In this document: positions 7,897 to 16,574 of the stretch, one piece after another
Position numbering within the stretch: position 1 is the stretch's first letter
Layout of the letters: each line of letters starts with the position of its first letter
Source: Pseudomonas fluorescens
Lineage (GTDB): Bacteria > Pseudomonadota > Gammaproteobacteria > Pseudomonadales > Pseudomonadaceae
Direction of reading: 5' to 3'
Assembly (NCBI RefSeq): GCF_000967965.1
Contig: NZ_LACC01000038.1
Coordinates: forward strand, 1 to 45,214
Length of the DNA: 45,214 nucleotides
The notes under the pieces: model-generated
Told to the model about the DNA's origin: nothing
Database searches by the model: none
Seen by the model: the letters and a program-made list of their open reading frames with translations, nothing else
Made by a program: the position numbers and the translations under genes

Positions 7897-8730
7897 CTAA
7901 CCCCCTCCTGAAAGCCAAACGGTTGCTTCATGGGCAAACAAAATGTCTTTGGCTCGATGGTCAATATAGGTGGTACTCATTTTGCGCTGGGCGATCTGCT
8001 GGTCGAGGAAACGCTCCAGGGCGTCACGGCGGTGATCGTCGCGTTCGGCGCGCTGTTTGCTCAGGCCTGGCTCAAGCAGCGCCGGATGCGCCTGCAGGTG
8101 CTCGCGCAAAGGGTCAAAGCCGCTCAGTTCGAGCAGCTTGGTGCTGCCCTTGCGCACACCGTTGCGCAGGGTGGTAAACGAGGTTGCGAAGGTGGCCGGC
8201 ACGGTCCCGAACAGCGACTGCAAGATCTTGCCTATGGCCTGCTCGCTCACTTCCCTCTGTGTGGCGCTTTCGGCATGAGTCAGCAGCACCACTAGGTGGC
8301 GCTCCAGATCCGGGCGACGGCGCTTGAGTTCGCACAAGAAGGTCGTTTCGATTTGTTCGAGCGTGGCAGTACACAAGTTGTGCACGAACAAAATCACATC
8401 GGCATTGGCCAGGCCCAACCACGCGAGTCGGTCATCCTCATCGCAGGCGTCGATCCCCGGGGTATCCAGATAGAAGCGTCCTTCATGCTCCAACGCCAGT
8501 AATCGCGTGGTTGCCCGTATCGCCTTGGTTTCAAAGACTTCCGTTTCGACATGCCCGGTCAGGCCGTTGAGCAGTGCGCTCTTGCCAGCATTCATCAGTC
8601 CTCATACGGCAATCCGCGACGCCAGGCCAAGGCTTTTCGCCTCTTCCAGCTCCGTGCGCAGGCGGCAGAAGTCAGGGTGTTGCTGGGTAAGCTGGATCAG
8701 CAAGTCGTCGTCCGACACCTTTCGCTCCAT
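7897..8730 (-). pseudogene. Dynamin-like/50S-binding-type GTPase, interrupted by an in-frame stop
   Basis: Read from the ATG at 8730, the frame gives MERKVSDDDLLIQL...GLASRIAV, then TGA (8602-8604), then in the same frame GLMNAGKSALLNGL (P-loop, G1). It continues through DTPGID (G3) to a stop at 7897. RIAV-x-GLMNAGKS is the uninterrupted family pattern, so a single base change created the stop inside the G1 loop. The part after the stop begins with an ATG inside the P-loop and could not make a complete nucleotide site. The C-terminus (WLSGGG) looks short for the family, so the 3' end may also be lost. It runs convergent with hipA. Confidence 0.75.
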
Positions 8731-9156
8731 GTATTGGATCCCGTTTGCTGCATAGCATGGCGATGAGGCGGCTAAGTAGCAACTGGCTACTAGTCGGCCA
8801 AGCGCAGGCTCTGCATGGGGCAATCATGCCACTGGTACCCGAATAGCCCAGAAGCGAATGGAGTGTACGTGCTCCATACGATGCACGAAGGATTACGGTG
8901 TCACGTCTGTTAGAGGACTGGTCAAGCCTCCAGCATCCTAGGGGTGAGCTGCCGACTTTCTGGCAGCGCTTTGAAAAGCGTCGGAGTGAGGTCTGAATTC
9001 AGCTTGGCAAGCTACACCTGCGATCCTAATTGCACAGGAGGTATCACTCGGTTGCTCACGCACTTGGGCAGAGGAGAGCATCTTCGACCTACCTTCATTC
9101 CGCGGTGTTTGGGAACAGCAGCGGGTGAGTTTTTGAGAGGGGGACTGTTGGACCTC
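8731..9156. other. Gene-free stretch inside element 1
   Basis: About 430 bp between the GTPase pseudogene and the right arm. A minus-strand open frame (9320-9012) covers part of it but runs through the arm repeat and shows no domain. I see no RNA gene or clear regulatory site. Confidence 0.4.
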
Positions 9157-9313
9157 AGGCTGGGGGCATCGTTTTCAAACCATCCAAAGCATGCCCTCAG
9201 ATATGCCCCCGAGTGTAGCAATCCACTGGAAGTGGATGGATCTCCATAGTCTATGAAAAGGCAGAAATGATCAGCTGAACAGCCTGCCCGGCGACGCCTA
9301 GAGACTCTCAGGG
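9157..9313. repeat. Right-arm direct repeat, copy 1
   Basis: 157 bp that recur at 32245-32402 with six mismatches and one 1-bp gap. It includes GGGGGCAT (9162-9169), and read on the minus strand a GGGGGCA box and a GAGGGCA box 12 bp apart within 9193-9210. It ends in the LysR-tail codons. It is the right end of element 1, by likeness to the end of element 2. Confidence 0.85.
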
Positions 9314-9395
9314 TCGCCAAAGAACATTTTGACTTGGCTCTATGGCGGTGGTTTAAGGCCGAAAAAACTTAGCGATGCCCCCACTTTTGCCCCCA
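9298..9395. other. Middle attachment site (junction of elements 1 and 2)
   Basis: The minus strand 9327-9298 encodes MFFGDPESL-stop, the same tail as the intact LysR. The right side has TTTGACTTGGCTCTA and two GGGGGCA boxes (minus strand, 9376-9395), matching the left arm at 5516-5583. The site therefore carries a right arm on its left and a left arm on its right, as expected for two elements inserted in tandem at one target. Confidence 0.7.
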
Positions 9396-9485
9396 CTCGG
9401 ACCCAGAACACGAGCGACCGAAACGGGGGGGCTGACTGAGCCCGAAAACTCTTGAGTAGTCACTAAGATCACGGCGAGAAAGTCA

Positions 9486-9527
9486 GATCTGACAGGCACC
9501 CATAAAAAAGCGGGTGACTGTCAGATC
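9486..9527. repeat. Long inverted repeat beyond the SCP2 gene
   Basis: A 16-bp stem with one mismatch (GATCTGACAGGCACCC at 9486-9501; GGGTGACTGTCAGATC at 9512-9527) around a 10-nt loop, ATAAAAAAGC. It is placed where transcripts of the minus-strand module A end, so it may act as a terminator or RNA-stabilising hairpin. It lacks a T-run after the stem on the minus strand, so an ordinary intrinsic terminator is not certain. Confidence 0.5.
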
Positions 9528-9552
9528 CAGCAGGGCTCACTGCATCAAATTC

Positions 9553-9951
9553 CTAGCGCGTCGAAGGGTAAAATGCTGATGTTTTTTTACCGGGCGGCAA
9601 GTATTCAGTTAATCCCTGGAACCACATCACTTCAACAAAGTCACCGCGGATAACCAAGTCCTCTTTACGCAATCCTGTCAGAAATGCATCTTTACTATCT
9701 TTGGCAGACAGAATGGCGAATCCCTTTGCTGCATCTCTGAACGACAGGGTGAATTTTGGCTTTTCAGTCAAACCGGTAGAGGATTTTATCTTGCCGTTTT
9801 TAAGGGTGAAGTAGCGACCCACTCCGTCATGCGTTTGGATTTGAAAGACCAGCTCCTTGCCTTTAACGTATTTTGCACAGTCAGGACTTTTTTTGATTGT
9901 TCTCTGTAATAGCTTGGTCAACGCCCATAACAAAAATTTAAACTTCAGCAT
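9553..9951 (-). CDS. SCP2 sterol-carrier-domain protein
   Basis: 132 aa. A short N-terminal amphipathic segment is followed by an SCP2-like fold: FQIQTHDGVGRYFTLKNGKIKSSTG, then KFTLSFRDAAKGFAILSAKD. Such proteins bind hydrophobic acyl or sterol-like ligands in a tunnel. The ATG at 9951 overlaps the end of the hydrolase gene by 14 bp; an upstream extension in frame lies entirely inside that gene and was discarded. It is the last gene of module A. A carrier for the pathway's hydrophobic intermediates is a reasonable inference. Confidence 0.72.
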   Translation of the reverse strand: MLKFKFLLWALTKLLQRTIKKSPDCAKYVKGKELVFQIQTHDGVGRYFTLKNGKIKSSTGLTEKPKFTLSFRDAAKGFAILSAKDSKDAFLTGLRKEDLVIRGDFVEVMWFQGLTEYLPPGKKTSAFYPSTR

Positions 9952-10819
9952 GGTGAGCTTGCTCCGCAAGGGGGGACTCGTTGAGGAATTGAATGGCGTG
10001 TTTGAGAAAACGCTCAGGGTATTGGAATTGAGCACCATGACCGGCATCCGGGTACAAGAACAGTTGGGCGTTCGGGATGTTCTGAGCCATGTACCAGGAA
10101 TTGACCGTTGGAACCATAACGTCATTCATACCGTTCAGAATGAGCGTCGGCTGTTTGATCTCGCGCAGATGATTGAAAGGATCGTTCGGGTCCAGCTTTG
10201 GCAAATAGTACATATTCGCTTCGATCTGGGCCTGTATCACTTCAGGAGAGCTGGGTGGGTCCTGGTCGACACGCTGATGGCGGCGCTCCCAGAAATCACG
10301 TCCGGCCTGCTGCGCCGCCGCGGATCGACCGAAGAACAGAAACAGAAAGTCTTCGAGGGTCGGAACGGGGCGCGGTGCAGCTTCCAGCACTCCAGGGTCT
10401 GAATCCGGATTACCGCCACGAGGTCCAGTGCCGAGCAGCATGAGCTTGCGCACGAGGTCGGGATGGCGTCGTGTCAGGTCCTGGGCTTGAAAACCACCGA
10501 GTGAGAAACCTAAAACATCGACCTTGGACAGGCCTAGTGCGCGGATCACCGCAGCAGCGTCGTCGGCCATATGTTCGATCCGGTTACGCGGTTTGCCGGA
10601 AGAAGAGGCAATTCCACGACCGTTGTAGAGGATGACCTCGCGCCCCGCAGCCAAGCCATCCGTCATGAGTGGATCCCAATGATCCATACCGCCGCGGAAA
10701 TGTTGAAGAAAGAACAGAGGGGGCTGGCCTGTCGTATTGTTGCCCCAGCGGCGATAGGCAAATTTATCCCCGTCGACTTCCACGAAGCGAGTGGGGGCGG
10801 TGAAATGGGTGTCGGTCAT
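9938..10819 (-). CDS. Alpha/beta-fold hydrolase
   Basis: 293 aa. The nucleophile elbow is GFSLGG (Ser106), the acid is probably in GMNDVMVPT, and the His is in DAGHGAQFQ. It belongs to the same group as the hydrolase at 29046-29942, with which it shares DLVRKL-L-GTGP, D-MVPTVNS and DAGHGA phrases, so the two are paralogues. Likely substrates are esters, lactones or C-C bonds in the pathway; the chemistry cannot be told from sequence. It follows the OYE gene by about 50 bp and overlaps the SCP2 gene. Confidence 0.82.
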   Translation of the reverse strand: MTDTHFTAPTRFVEVDGDKFAYRRWGNNTTGQPPLFFLQHFRGGMDHWDPLMTDGLAAGREVILYNGRGIASSSGKPRNRIEHMADDAAAVIRALGLSKVDVLGFSLGGFQAQDLTRRHPDLVRKLMLLGTGPRGGNPDSDPGVLEAAPRPVPTLEDFLFLFFGRSAAAQQAGRDFWERRHQRVDQDPPSSPEVIQAQIEANMYYLPKLDPNDPFNHLREIKQPTLILNGMNDVMVPTVNSWYMAQNIPNAQLFLYPDAGHGAQFQYPERFLKHAIQFLNESPLAEQAHHAEV

Positions 10820-10871
10820 TGGCGTCTTCCAGAGTGGTTATTGTGGCGATCGATGCGAGCGAGCCTCGGGC

Positions 10872-12137
10872 TCAGGCCCGTGCGCGCATGCGCCGCGTAC
10901 AGAACGTGCCCCAGCCGCTTTTCATCACTGATTTTGAAAACGCCCACAACCCACTTTCGTTGGGGCGCGGATCACCGCCATTGGCGATTCGTTTGAGCTG
11001 CAGCGTGTACCAGAAGATTTCCATGACGCCCATCTGATCGATTTGCTTGATGCCTGTGGTGATCGGCCGTACACGTTGCGAACTGTCCCGCCCTTGCAGT
11101 AGGGCCGCCGGTGCCTCGGGATCAATGGCCAATAAGCGCGCGAGGCCAATGACATCGAGCGCTTCGCAACGCAGCGCAGCGTTCATGGCGGCGGCACTGC
11201 GAAAACCGCCAGTGACCATCAAAGGCACCTTGATCGAGGCGCGCACCTTTTCAGCAAACTCAAGAAAGTAAGCCTCACGTGCTACGGTGGACGCTTTTTT
11301 CGTCTCCTGGAGCCCGCCGCTCATGGCTGGAGCCTCATAGGTGCCCCCCGAAATCTCAATCAGGTCGATGCCAGCTTCGGCAAGTGCATGAATCGTCGCC
11401 ATCGATTCCTCTTCGGTGAAGCCTCCGCGCTGGAAATCTGCTGAGTTGAGCTTGATGCCGACGGGAAATTCGGCACCGACCTGGCGGCGAATCTCGGCGT
11501 AAACAGCCAACACGAAACGTCGACGTTTTTCCGGGCTGCCACCCCATTCATCCGTACGCCGATTGTGGTGTGGCGAGAGGAACTGATTGATCAGATAACC
11601 GTGTGCGCCGTGGATTTGCACGCCGCTGAAGCCGGCCTCCTTGCAGATGGCCGCGCTGCGTCCAAAGCGCCTGATGATGTCTTCGATCTCGGCCGTGGTG
11701 GCTTCGCGTGGGGTCTCGAAGAGCGCGGCCATGTCCTCGCGAAAGGGGACGGCCGATGGCGCGAGGTTGCTGGCATTCAAGCCTTTGGTCGACTGCTTGC
11801 CGGGGTGATTGAGCTGCACCCAGATCGCCGCTCCCTGCTCGGTTGCCGCACGGGCCCACTGGCGGAGCACAGGCAGGTCCGCTTCATCTTCGATTACCAC
11901 GTTGCCTGGTTCACCGAGCGCACGCCGGTCGATCATCACATTTCCGGTGATGAGCAAACCAATGCCGGAGGCGGACCAGCGCCGGTACAACTCGACCAGT
12001 TTTAACGTCGGGTGATTGTTGTAGGTACCCAACGTTTCGCTCATGGACGCCTTGGCGAGGCGGTTGCGAAAAACGCTGCCGTTCGGGAGTTGTAAAGGCT
12101 GGTTCAGCAGATTTTCTTCAGGCGAGGCGGCGGTCAT
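10872..12137 (-). CDS. NADH:flavin oxidoreductase, old yellow enzyme family
   Basis: A 421-aa TIM-barrel ene-reductase. It has the FMN and substrate-site segments WVQLNHPGKQ and GVQIHGAHGYLINQFLSPHHNRR (a His-His pair), GIKLNSADF, and VTGGFRSAAAM. The family reduces activated C=C bonds or acts on dienoyl-CoA esters. The closest type seems to be NADH oxidase-like OYEs without a C-terminal Fe-S domain. It starts 24 bp downstream of the GMC oxidoreductase, so both are in one operon. The second OYE in the island (26980-28074) belongs to a different subgroup with a His-Asn pair. Confidence 0.88.
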   Translation of the reverse strand: MTAASPEENLLNQPLQLPNGSVFRNRLAKASMSETLGTYNNHPTLKLVELYRRWSASGIGLLITGNVMIDRRALGEPGNVVIEDEADLPVLRQWARAATEQGAAIWVQLNHPGKQSTKGLNASNLAPSAVPFREDMAALFETPREATTAEIEDIIRRFGRSAAICKEAGFSGVQIHGAHGYLINQFLSPHHNRRTDEWGGSPEKRRRFVLAVYAEIRRQVGAEFPVGIKLNSADFQRGGFTEEESMATIHALAEAGIDLIEISGGTYEAPAMSGGLQETKKASTVAREAYFLEFAEKVRASIKVPLMVTGGFRSAAAMNAALRCEALDVIGLARLLAIDPEAPAALLQGRDSSQRVRPITTGIKQIDQMGVMEIFWYTLQLKRIANGGDPRPNESGLWAFSKSVMKSGWGTFCTRRMRARA

Positions 12138-12161
12138 GGTGAGTTCTCAATAAGGGCTGTT

Positions 12162-13814
12162 TCATGATTGAAGGGTGTGCAGCGGGATGGAGTCCGATAC
12201 CCGCCGGGATTGAGTGTTTTTCAATGGGATGTACGACATGGCATGCTCGGTCAGCGCGGTAATCGTCAGGCTTGGATTAACCCCGAGATTGGCGCTGAGC
12301 ATCGAGCCGTCGCAAACCAGCAAGTTCTGATAGCCGAAGACCCGGTTCTGTACGTCCATCACGCCGCGCTCCGGCGAGTCCGCCATCGCACAGCCGCCCA
12401 TGCAGTGGGCCGTGGTCGGGATGTTGAACAAGATCTCGGACAGAAAGGTGGTGGGTATGCCACCGAGCGCTTTTGCGCCCTTTTCGGCAAACGCGTTCGC
12501 CTCTGGAATGAAGGTCGGGATGGGACCACCCTCGCTGGCGAGCTGTTTTGCGAATGGCCAAAACCAGCGACGCTTGAGCCGCATGTCGAGAGACGCATCC
12601 ACTGCCTGCATCACCAGCAACAACATGGTCTGACGGGCGAAACCGGCGGGGTTGTGCACGAGCAATGCTTGCAGCGGATGTTTGAGCAGCGTCCACAGCC
12701 AGGTCAATATTCGCCTCCACCCCGGGCGTCCGCCGCACAGCAAGGTCATCATGAGGCCAATGGCGTCCGAGCCTTCCGGGTAGCGCACGACTCCGATATG
12801 TGTGCGCTCATCGAGATAGATGCTGCCACCCCCCGCCAGTCCCGGCGACATGCTCTTGTCCGCGGCCGGGAAGCGTACGCCAATAAGGGATTCGGCATTG
12901 GTGCGCACACGTTTTCCGAGGTCGTCGCTGATGCGCGGCAGCGACCCTTTTTGCTTGAGCCGGAACAACAATTCCATTGTGCCCAACGACGACGCGGCGA
13001 AGACCACGCCGCGGCAGCGAAAGCTGCGGCGCTGCTTATCGAACCAGGTGGTCGAGCACTCAGTGAGGACTTCATAGCCGTCACTGCCGTCCTCCTTGCC
13101 GTTGATCGGCCGCACGTCCACCACCCTGGTTTCGGCAAAAACCTGGGCGCCACGTTTTTCTGCGAGATAAAGGTAATTCTTGTCGAGTGTGTTCTTGGCG
13201 TTGTGCTTGCAACCCATCATGCAGCCACCGCAACCGGTGCAAGTCCCGCGCGCCGGGCCTTCACCATTGAAGTAGGGATCCGGGTAGCTCTTGCCGCCTG
13301 CTTCTCCGTCGGGAGCGAAGAAGGCCCCTACGCGGGGGGCGTGAAACGTATGGCCCACGCCTTGCAAATCTGCCATTTTCTTGAGGCGTAGATCAGCCTC
13401 GCCCATGATCTTGCTCTCGGTCACGCCCAGCATCTTCTCCGCTGTGGCGTAGTACTGCGGCATGATTCGTTTCCAGTCCGCCAGGCCGGCCCAGGAACCC
13501 TCATTCCATACGCTATCGCGCGGTGTCAGCAAGGCGTTGGCATAGGTGATGGATCCGCCACCGACTGCGTTGCCGCTGACGATCATCACGTGACGGAACA
13601 GGCGCATGTTGTAGAAACCGAACATCTTCAGCCCGGGTCGCCACATCCAGCGCCGCGCGTCCCAGTTGGATTTTGGAAAGTCCTCGGCCGTCCAGCGTCG
13701 GCCCATCTCCATTACGCCAACGCGGTAGCCCTTTTCTGTCAGCCGGAAGGCGGACACGCTGCCACCGAATCCGGAGCCGATCACGATGTAGTCGAAATCG
13801 AAAGATGGATTCAT
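12162..13814 (-). CDS. GMC-family oxidoreductase, cholesterol-oxidase-like, with CxxCxxCxxxC cluster
   Basis: 550 aa from the ATG at 13814 (a TTG six codons upstream is possible). The FAD-binding VIGSGFGGSVSAFRL lies at residues 10-24, with ENALs of GMC enzymes such as NAVGGGSITYANALL. The central segment CTGCGGCMMGCKHNAKN has four cysteines spaced CxxCxxCxxxC, as in [4Fe-4S] ferredoxins. The C-terminal MGGCAMADSP...CDGSMLSANLGVNPSLTITALTEHAM holds the active site. The expected reaction is oxidation of a secondary alcohol, probably on a bulky hydrophobic substrate. It is a paralogue of the GMC enzyme at 21139-22845. Transcription probably starts at the operator at 13931-13972. Confidence 0.85.
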   Translation of the reverse strand: MNPSFDFDYIVIGSGFGGSVSAFRLTEKGYRVGVMEMGRRWTAEDFPKSNWDARRWMWRPGLKMFGFYNMRLFRHVMIVSGNAVGGGSITYANALLTPRDSVWNEGSWAGLADWKRIMPQYYATAEKMLGVTESKIMGEADLRLKKMADLQGVGHTFHAPRVGAFFAPDGEAGGKSYPDPYFNGEGPARGTCTGCGGCMMGCKHNAKNTLDKNYLYLAEKRGAQVFAETRVVDVRPINGKEDGSDGYEVLTECSTTWFDKQRRSFRCRGVVFAASSLGTMELLFRLKQKGSLPRISDDLGKRVRTNAESLIGVRFPAADKSMSPGLAGGGSIYLDERTHIGVVRYPEGSDAIGLMMTLLCGGRPGWRRILTWLWTLLKHPLQALLVHNPAGFARQTMLLLVMQAVDASLDMRLKRRWFWPFAKQLASEGGPIPTFIPEANAFAEKGAKALGGIPTTFLSEILFNIPTTAHCMGGCAMADSPERGVMDVQNRVFGYQNLLVCDGSMLSANLGVNPSLTITALTEHAMSYIPLKNTQSRRVSDSIPLHTLQS

Positions 13815-13930
13815 TGCGTGCTGCTCAGGCAAGCACTGCGTAGAGGCGTGAAAAAACTGGTCATGCCGGTCTCCTTATTTTTGTAATGGTGCTGCGGGCA
13901 CTGGTTGCAGGAGTGATTCTTTCAGGATGA

Positions 13931-13972
13931 CTATACCATTCGTATATTCTCATAGCTATACGAAAGGTATAG
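13931..13972. promoter_or_regulatory. HxlR-type operator, copy 1 (promoter of GMC-OYE-hydrolase-SCP2)
   Basis: A 42-bp inverted repeat with 16-bp arms differing at one base: CTATACCATTCGTATA (13931-13946) and TATACGAAAGGTATAG (13957-13972). It lies about 120 bp upstream of the GMC gene. The outer CTATAC...GTATAG frame recurs with the same 42-bp span at 16575-16616 before the HxlR gene, so HxlR is the likely ligand. Binding is inferred, not shown. Confidence 0.65.
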
Positions 13973-14011
13973 TATTATTGGACTGTAGACGTAGACGCAG
14001 GAAGGGGCAAA

Positions 14012-15382
14012 TCAGAAACGATAGGTTATCTGTGTACCTATAATGTGCGCGCTGTTGTCGTATTTTGCGCTGTAGCCGGGCTGTACGCCGGTTGTATTTG
14101 CCTGGCTGACGGAGGTGGTTGATTCCCATAGATAGCCGTAAGCCAAATCGATGGTCAGGTCGGTGTTGGGAGAGAACCCTATACCCAGCGTCACAGCTTT
14201 TCGGTCGCCCACGGGGAGTCGGACGTTTCGATCGGCGTTGCGGGCAGGTGATGGATCGTAGGCGAAGCCGCTGCGCAACAGCCATTGCGGGGAAAGTTGG
14301 TAAGAGGCCCCAATAGCCATCGACCAGGTGTCATGTAATTTAAAGTCATCTCCGAAGCTGTTAAATCCCAATTGCTGGCCCAACGGCGGTACTCCACTAT
14401 TAACGGCTTCGATCCTCTGAACGCGGCTCCATCGGGTCCAGGTCGCGCCCAGGTAGCCAGTCCAGCGCTCGTCAAAGTGATGGGTAAACGATGTGTCCAG
14501 CGACTCTGGCAACGTGATGTCTATTTTATTGCTGTATTTGCCATCGAGACCGAAAGCACTTGGCGAGTTGCTCACCTGCGTATGGCCGTTGACGTGAAAA
14601 TCAAGTTTTGAATGATAGGTGATGCCCCACGTGGTGGAATCATTCAGGTCGATCATCAGGCCGAAATTATAGCCAACGGCGTTATCGTTACCCTTGATAG
14701 TGATCTTCGTGTCGGTGCCCCCATTGAGCTGCCCTGTGGCCAAGTAGGTTTGCATATTGTTTTCGATACGGTTCAATGTCAGCCCGCCTCCGACAGAGAC
14801 ATGATCACTGATGCGATAAGCAACGGCGGAGTTCAGGGCTTTAACTTGAACCTTGCTATAGGAGCCATGGTAGCGTCCCTGGAACGAACTTTCGTAATCG
14901 TTCACAAGACCATAGAGCGCGTACATGCCCAAGCCGAAAGTGAAGCGTTCGTCAATCGGTATGGATAAATAGCCAAAAGGGATTGTCGTCAGGGGTACGG
15001 AATCTCCTTTGTTGGTGCCTGGCGCATCGCCATGAGCATTTTTAATATCGCTATTGACTTTGAACAAGGCGAATCCTCCGCTCACTTCCCTGCGCTTTAG
15101 CTTGCTCAGGCCGGCCGGATTCCCATAGACAGTACTCGCATCCAGGGCCGCGGACGAGCGCCCGGCATAAGCAGTTCCGGCACTGCTGACGCTTTGCTCG
15201 TTAATAGATAATCCATTGGCTAAAGATAAAGTTGCCTGCCCACAGATAGCCAATGACAGAGTGAATATGAACAACGCTTTGCTTGACTTGAGTATCGGGG
15301 TGGACCCTGTCTCAGGATGACGTTTCAAACGCAGCACTGATCTCTGGGAAGGGCGAAGTGCAGAAAGATATTCATGGTTCAT
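14012..15382 (-). CDS. FadL/TodX-family outer-membrane transport protein
   Basis: 456 aa. A late signal peptide (hydrophobic core about residues 36-47, cleavage near LSLA-NG at 55) is followed by the FadL start NGLSINEQSVSSAGTAYAGRSS, with the N-terminal hatch and NPAGL motif. Many alternating beta strands follow, and the C-terminus is the aromatic TYRF of outer-membrane barrels. These porins pass long-chain fatty acids, aromatics or other hydrophobic molecules. The n-region is long (about 35 residues), but no other start in frame has a better ribosome site. It stands upstream of the GMC operon with its own 5' region, and probably brings in the island's substrate. Confidence 0.87.
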   Translation of the reverse strand: MNHEYLSALRPSQRSVLRLKRHPETGSTPILKSSKALFIFTLSLAICGQATLSLANGLSINEQSVSSAGTAYAGRSSAALDASTVYGNPAGLSKLKRREVSGGFALFKVNSDIKNAHGDAPGTNKGDSVPLTTIPFGYLSIPIDERFTFGLGMYALYGLVNDYESSFQGRYHGSYSKVQVKALNSAVAYRISDHVSVGGGLTLNRIENNMQTYLATGQLNGGTDTKITIKGNDNAVGYNFGLMIDLNDSTTWGITYHSKLDFHVNGHTQVSNSPSAFGLDGKYSNKIDITLPESLDTSFTHHFDERWTGYLGATWTRWSRVQRIEAVNSGVPPLGQQLGFNSFGDDFKLHDTWSMAIGASYQLSPQWLLRSGFAYDPSPARNADRNVRLPVGDRKAVTLGIGFSPNTDLTIDLAYGYLWESTTSVSQANTTGVQPGYSAKYDNSAHIIGTQITYRF

Positions 15383-15753
15383 CTGGCGGTACCTGTTGTT
15401 GTTGTTGTTGTTGTCGGGATGAATAGAAATCGTGGGCGGCCGTATACATCAACAGTGCCGGCCGGGCTGGAGTAGGGAGTGTTAATTGGATCTTGCAGAC
15501 TCGTAGTTGTTTTTTAGTTGCAAAGCCCTCTCTGGAATATCACAGGCTCAGACGATTGCCCTATTTATATATCTTGGGGTTGCAAGTTGCGTTGATGGAA
15601 AGAAGAGCCTTGCCTGGCAGGCAAGTACCCTCGGGCCAGACGCGGTTACAAGGCTGCAAGCAACTCGCTGATAAAGAGGCAATGACGGATGCCGGGCGGG
15701 CAAGTCCCCCTCGATCCGCATGGCGCGAGGGGAAGGGGGAAAGGCCGGCAGTC
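15383..15753. promoter_or_regulatory. FadL upstream region, with CAA tandem repeat
   Basis: A 370-bp gap between the FadL start and the HxlR stop. On the minus strand the FadL leader contains about seven CAA units (15394-15414) 12 bp before the ATG. CAA-rich leaders are unstructured and can raise translation; a repeat of this type can also change length by slippage. No copy of the HxlR operator was found here. Open frames that cover the rest have no domain. Confidence 0.45.
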
Positions 15754-16413
15754 CTAGGGCTTGTATTCGAGTACTTTGCACACTCGTGTGAAGGCTGGCC
15801 GATCCCCTTGCAACAGCTTTGCATGACCTTCGCGAAGGGCGCGAGTTGGCGTGATCTGGCGCAGGACTAATGCAATGAAGGTTTCCATGTCGCATTGTAT
15901 TTTGACGTCGATGGGCTCTTCGCTCGGCCCGGAGCGTGCCAACAGGTTCCCGTCGTTGACTCGAATATGGAAGACTTCCGCCCCCACCTGGAACTCGTAC
16001 AACTCCTGCAAACCGGCGCTCGCTGCCGAATCGTTCGAGCCTGTCAGGCACAGGGCTATGAGCTCCGCACGAGCACTGGACGGATCGATGCGTTCGTCGA
16101 TCGGCAGGCTCAACCCCCAGAATCCCAGCGCGATCACCGGCTTGCGTAGTTGCTCGCCCAAGTCCGTCAGCTCGTAAGCGGGCGTGGCGGAAGGTGTGTG
16201 CAGGGTGACTTGTTGAATGACGCCGTTCTGCACCAGCATGGCCAGGCGTTCGGACAGTCGGTTTGTACCCATTGCAGGCAGGATCGCGAGCAGATCCTTG
16301 AAACGCTTCGGACCTAACAGGAGTTCGCGAATCAAGAGCAGCGTCCAGCGATCTCCGAGTACGTCGAGCGACCGGGCTAAGGGGCAGAGTTGACCGTAGG
16401 TTTTGTTTGTCAT
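15754..16413 (-). CDS. HxlR-family transcriptional regulator with C-terminal SCP2-like domain
   Basis: 219 aa. The HxlR winged helix (about residues 5-105) starts with the family signature CPLARSLDVLGDRWTLLLIREL and ends in YELTDLGEQLRKPVIALG. Residues about 125-219 resemble an SCP2 ligand-binding domain (FQVGAEVFHIRVNDGNLLAR, then IQCDMETFIALVLR). The ATG at 16413 is preceded by family-unlike sequence, so the longer form was dropped. The SCP2 part suggests that the regulator senses a hydrophobic ligand directly. Palindromes at 16575 (its own promoter) and 13931 (GMC promoter) are the probable binding sites. Confidence 0.84.
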   Translation of the reverse strand: MTNKTYGQLCPLARSLDVLGDRWTLLLIRELLLGPKRFKDLLAILPAMGTNRLSERLAMLVQNGVIQQVTLHTPSATPAYELTDLGEQLRKPVIALGFWGLSLPIDERIDPSSARAELIALCLTGSNDSAASAGLQELYEFQVGAEVFHIRVNDGNLLARSGPSEEPIDVKIQCDMETFIALVLRQITPTRALREGHAKLLQGDRPAFTRVCKVLEYKP

Positions 16414-16574
16414 GGCGCATTGTACAAAATTCCGCTCAGTTGAAATACAGTGAAAAGCCACTGCTGCCTCAAGTCGAAGGAATTGGGCGATGTTCCAGGC
16501 CCTTGGACGGCTGATCTCACGGTCGCTTTCATGTATCGCTCACTGAACAGGTTGAGTCATTCTTATTGATTTCA

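Larger units (their letters stand above)
5486..9327. mobile_element. Integrated element 1 (3.8 kb), hipBA and broken GTPase gene
   Basis: A segment bounded by two copies of the LysR 3' end (5486-5515 and 9298-9327). It contains hipB, hipA and a GTPase pseudogene. The right arm (9157-9313) is nearly the same as the right arm of element 2, and the left arms are also alike, so both elements probably used related integrases. No integrase gene was recognised, which suggests decay or mobilisation in trans. The 5584-6120 stretch, about 540 bp without a gene, holds nothing I can identify. Confidence 0.6.

Noticed and set aside
7665..8177. Plus-strand frame after hipA with a winged-helix-like phrase
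   Set aside because: No start, and it runs on opposite the GTPase gene; at most a relic of some 35 codons.
8602..8604. Selenocysteine readthrough of TGA in the GTPase gene
   Set aside because: No Sec is known at this place in GTPases and no SECIS-like hairpin was seen after it; a nonsense mutation is simpler.
9012..9320. 102-codon minus-strand frame across the right arm of element 1
   Set aside because: It covers the repeat and the copied LysR tail in another frame and has no domain.
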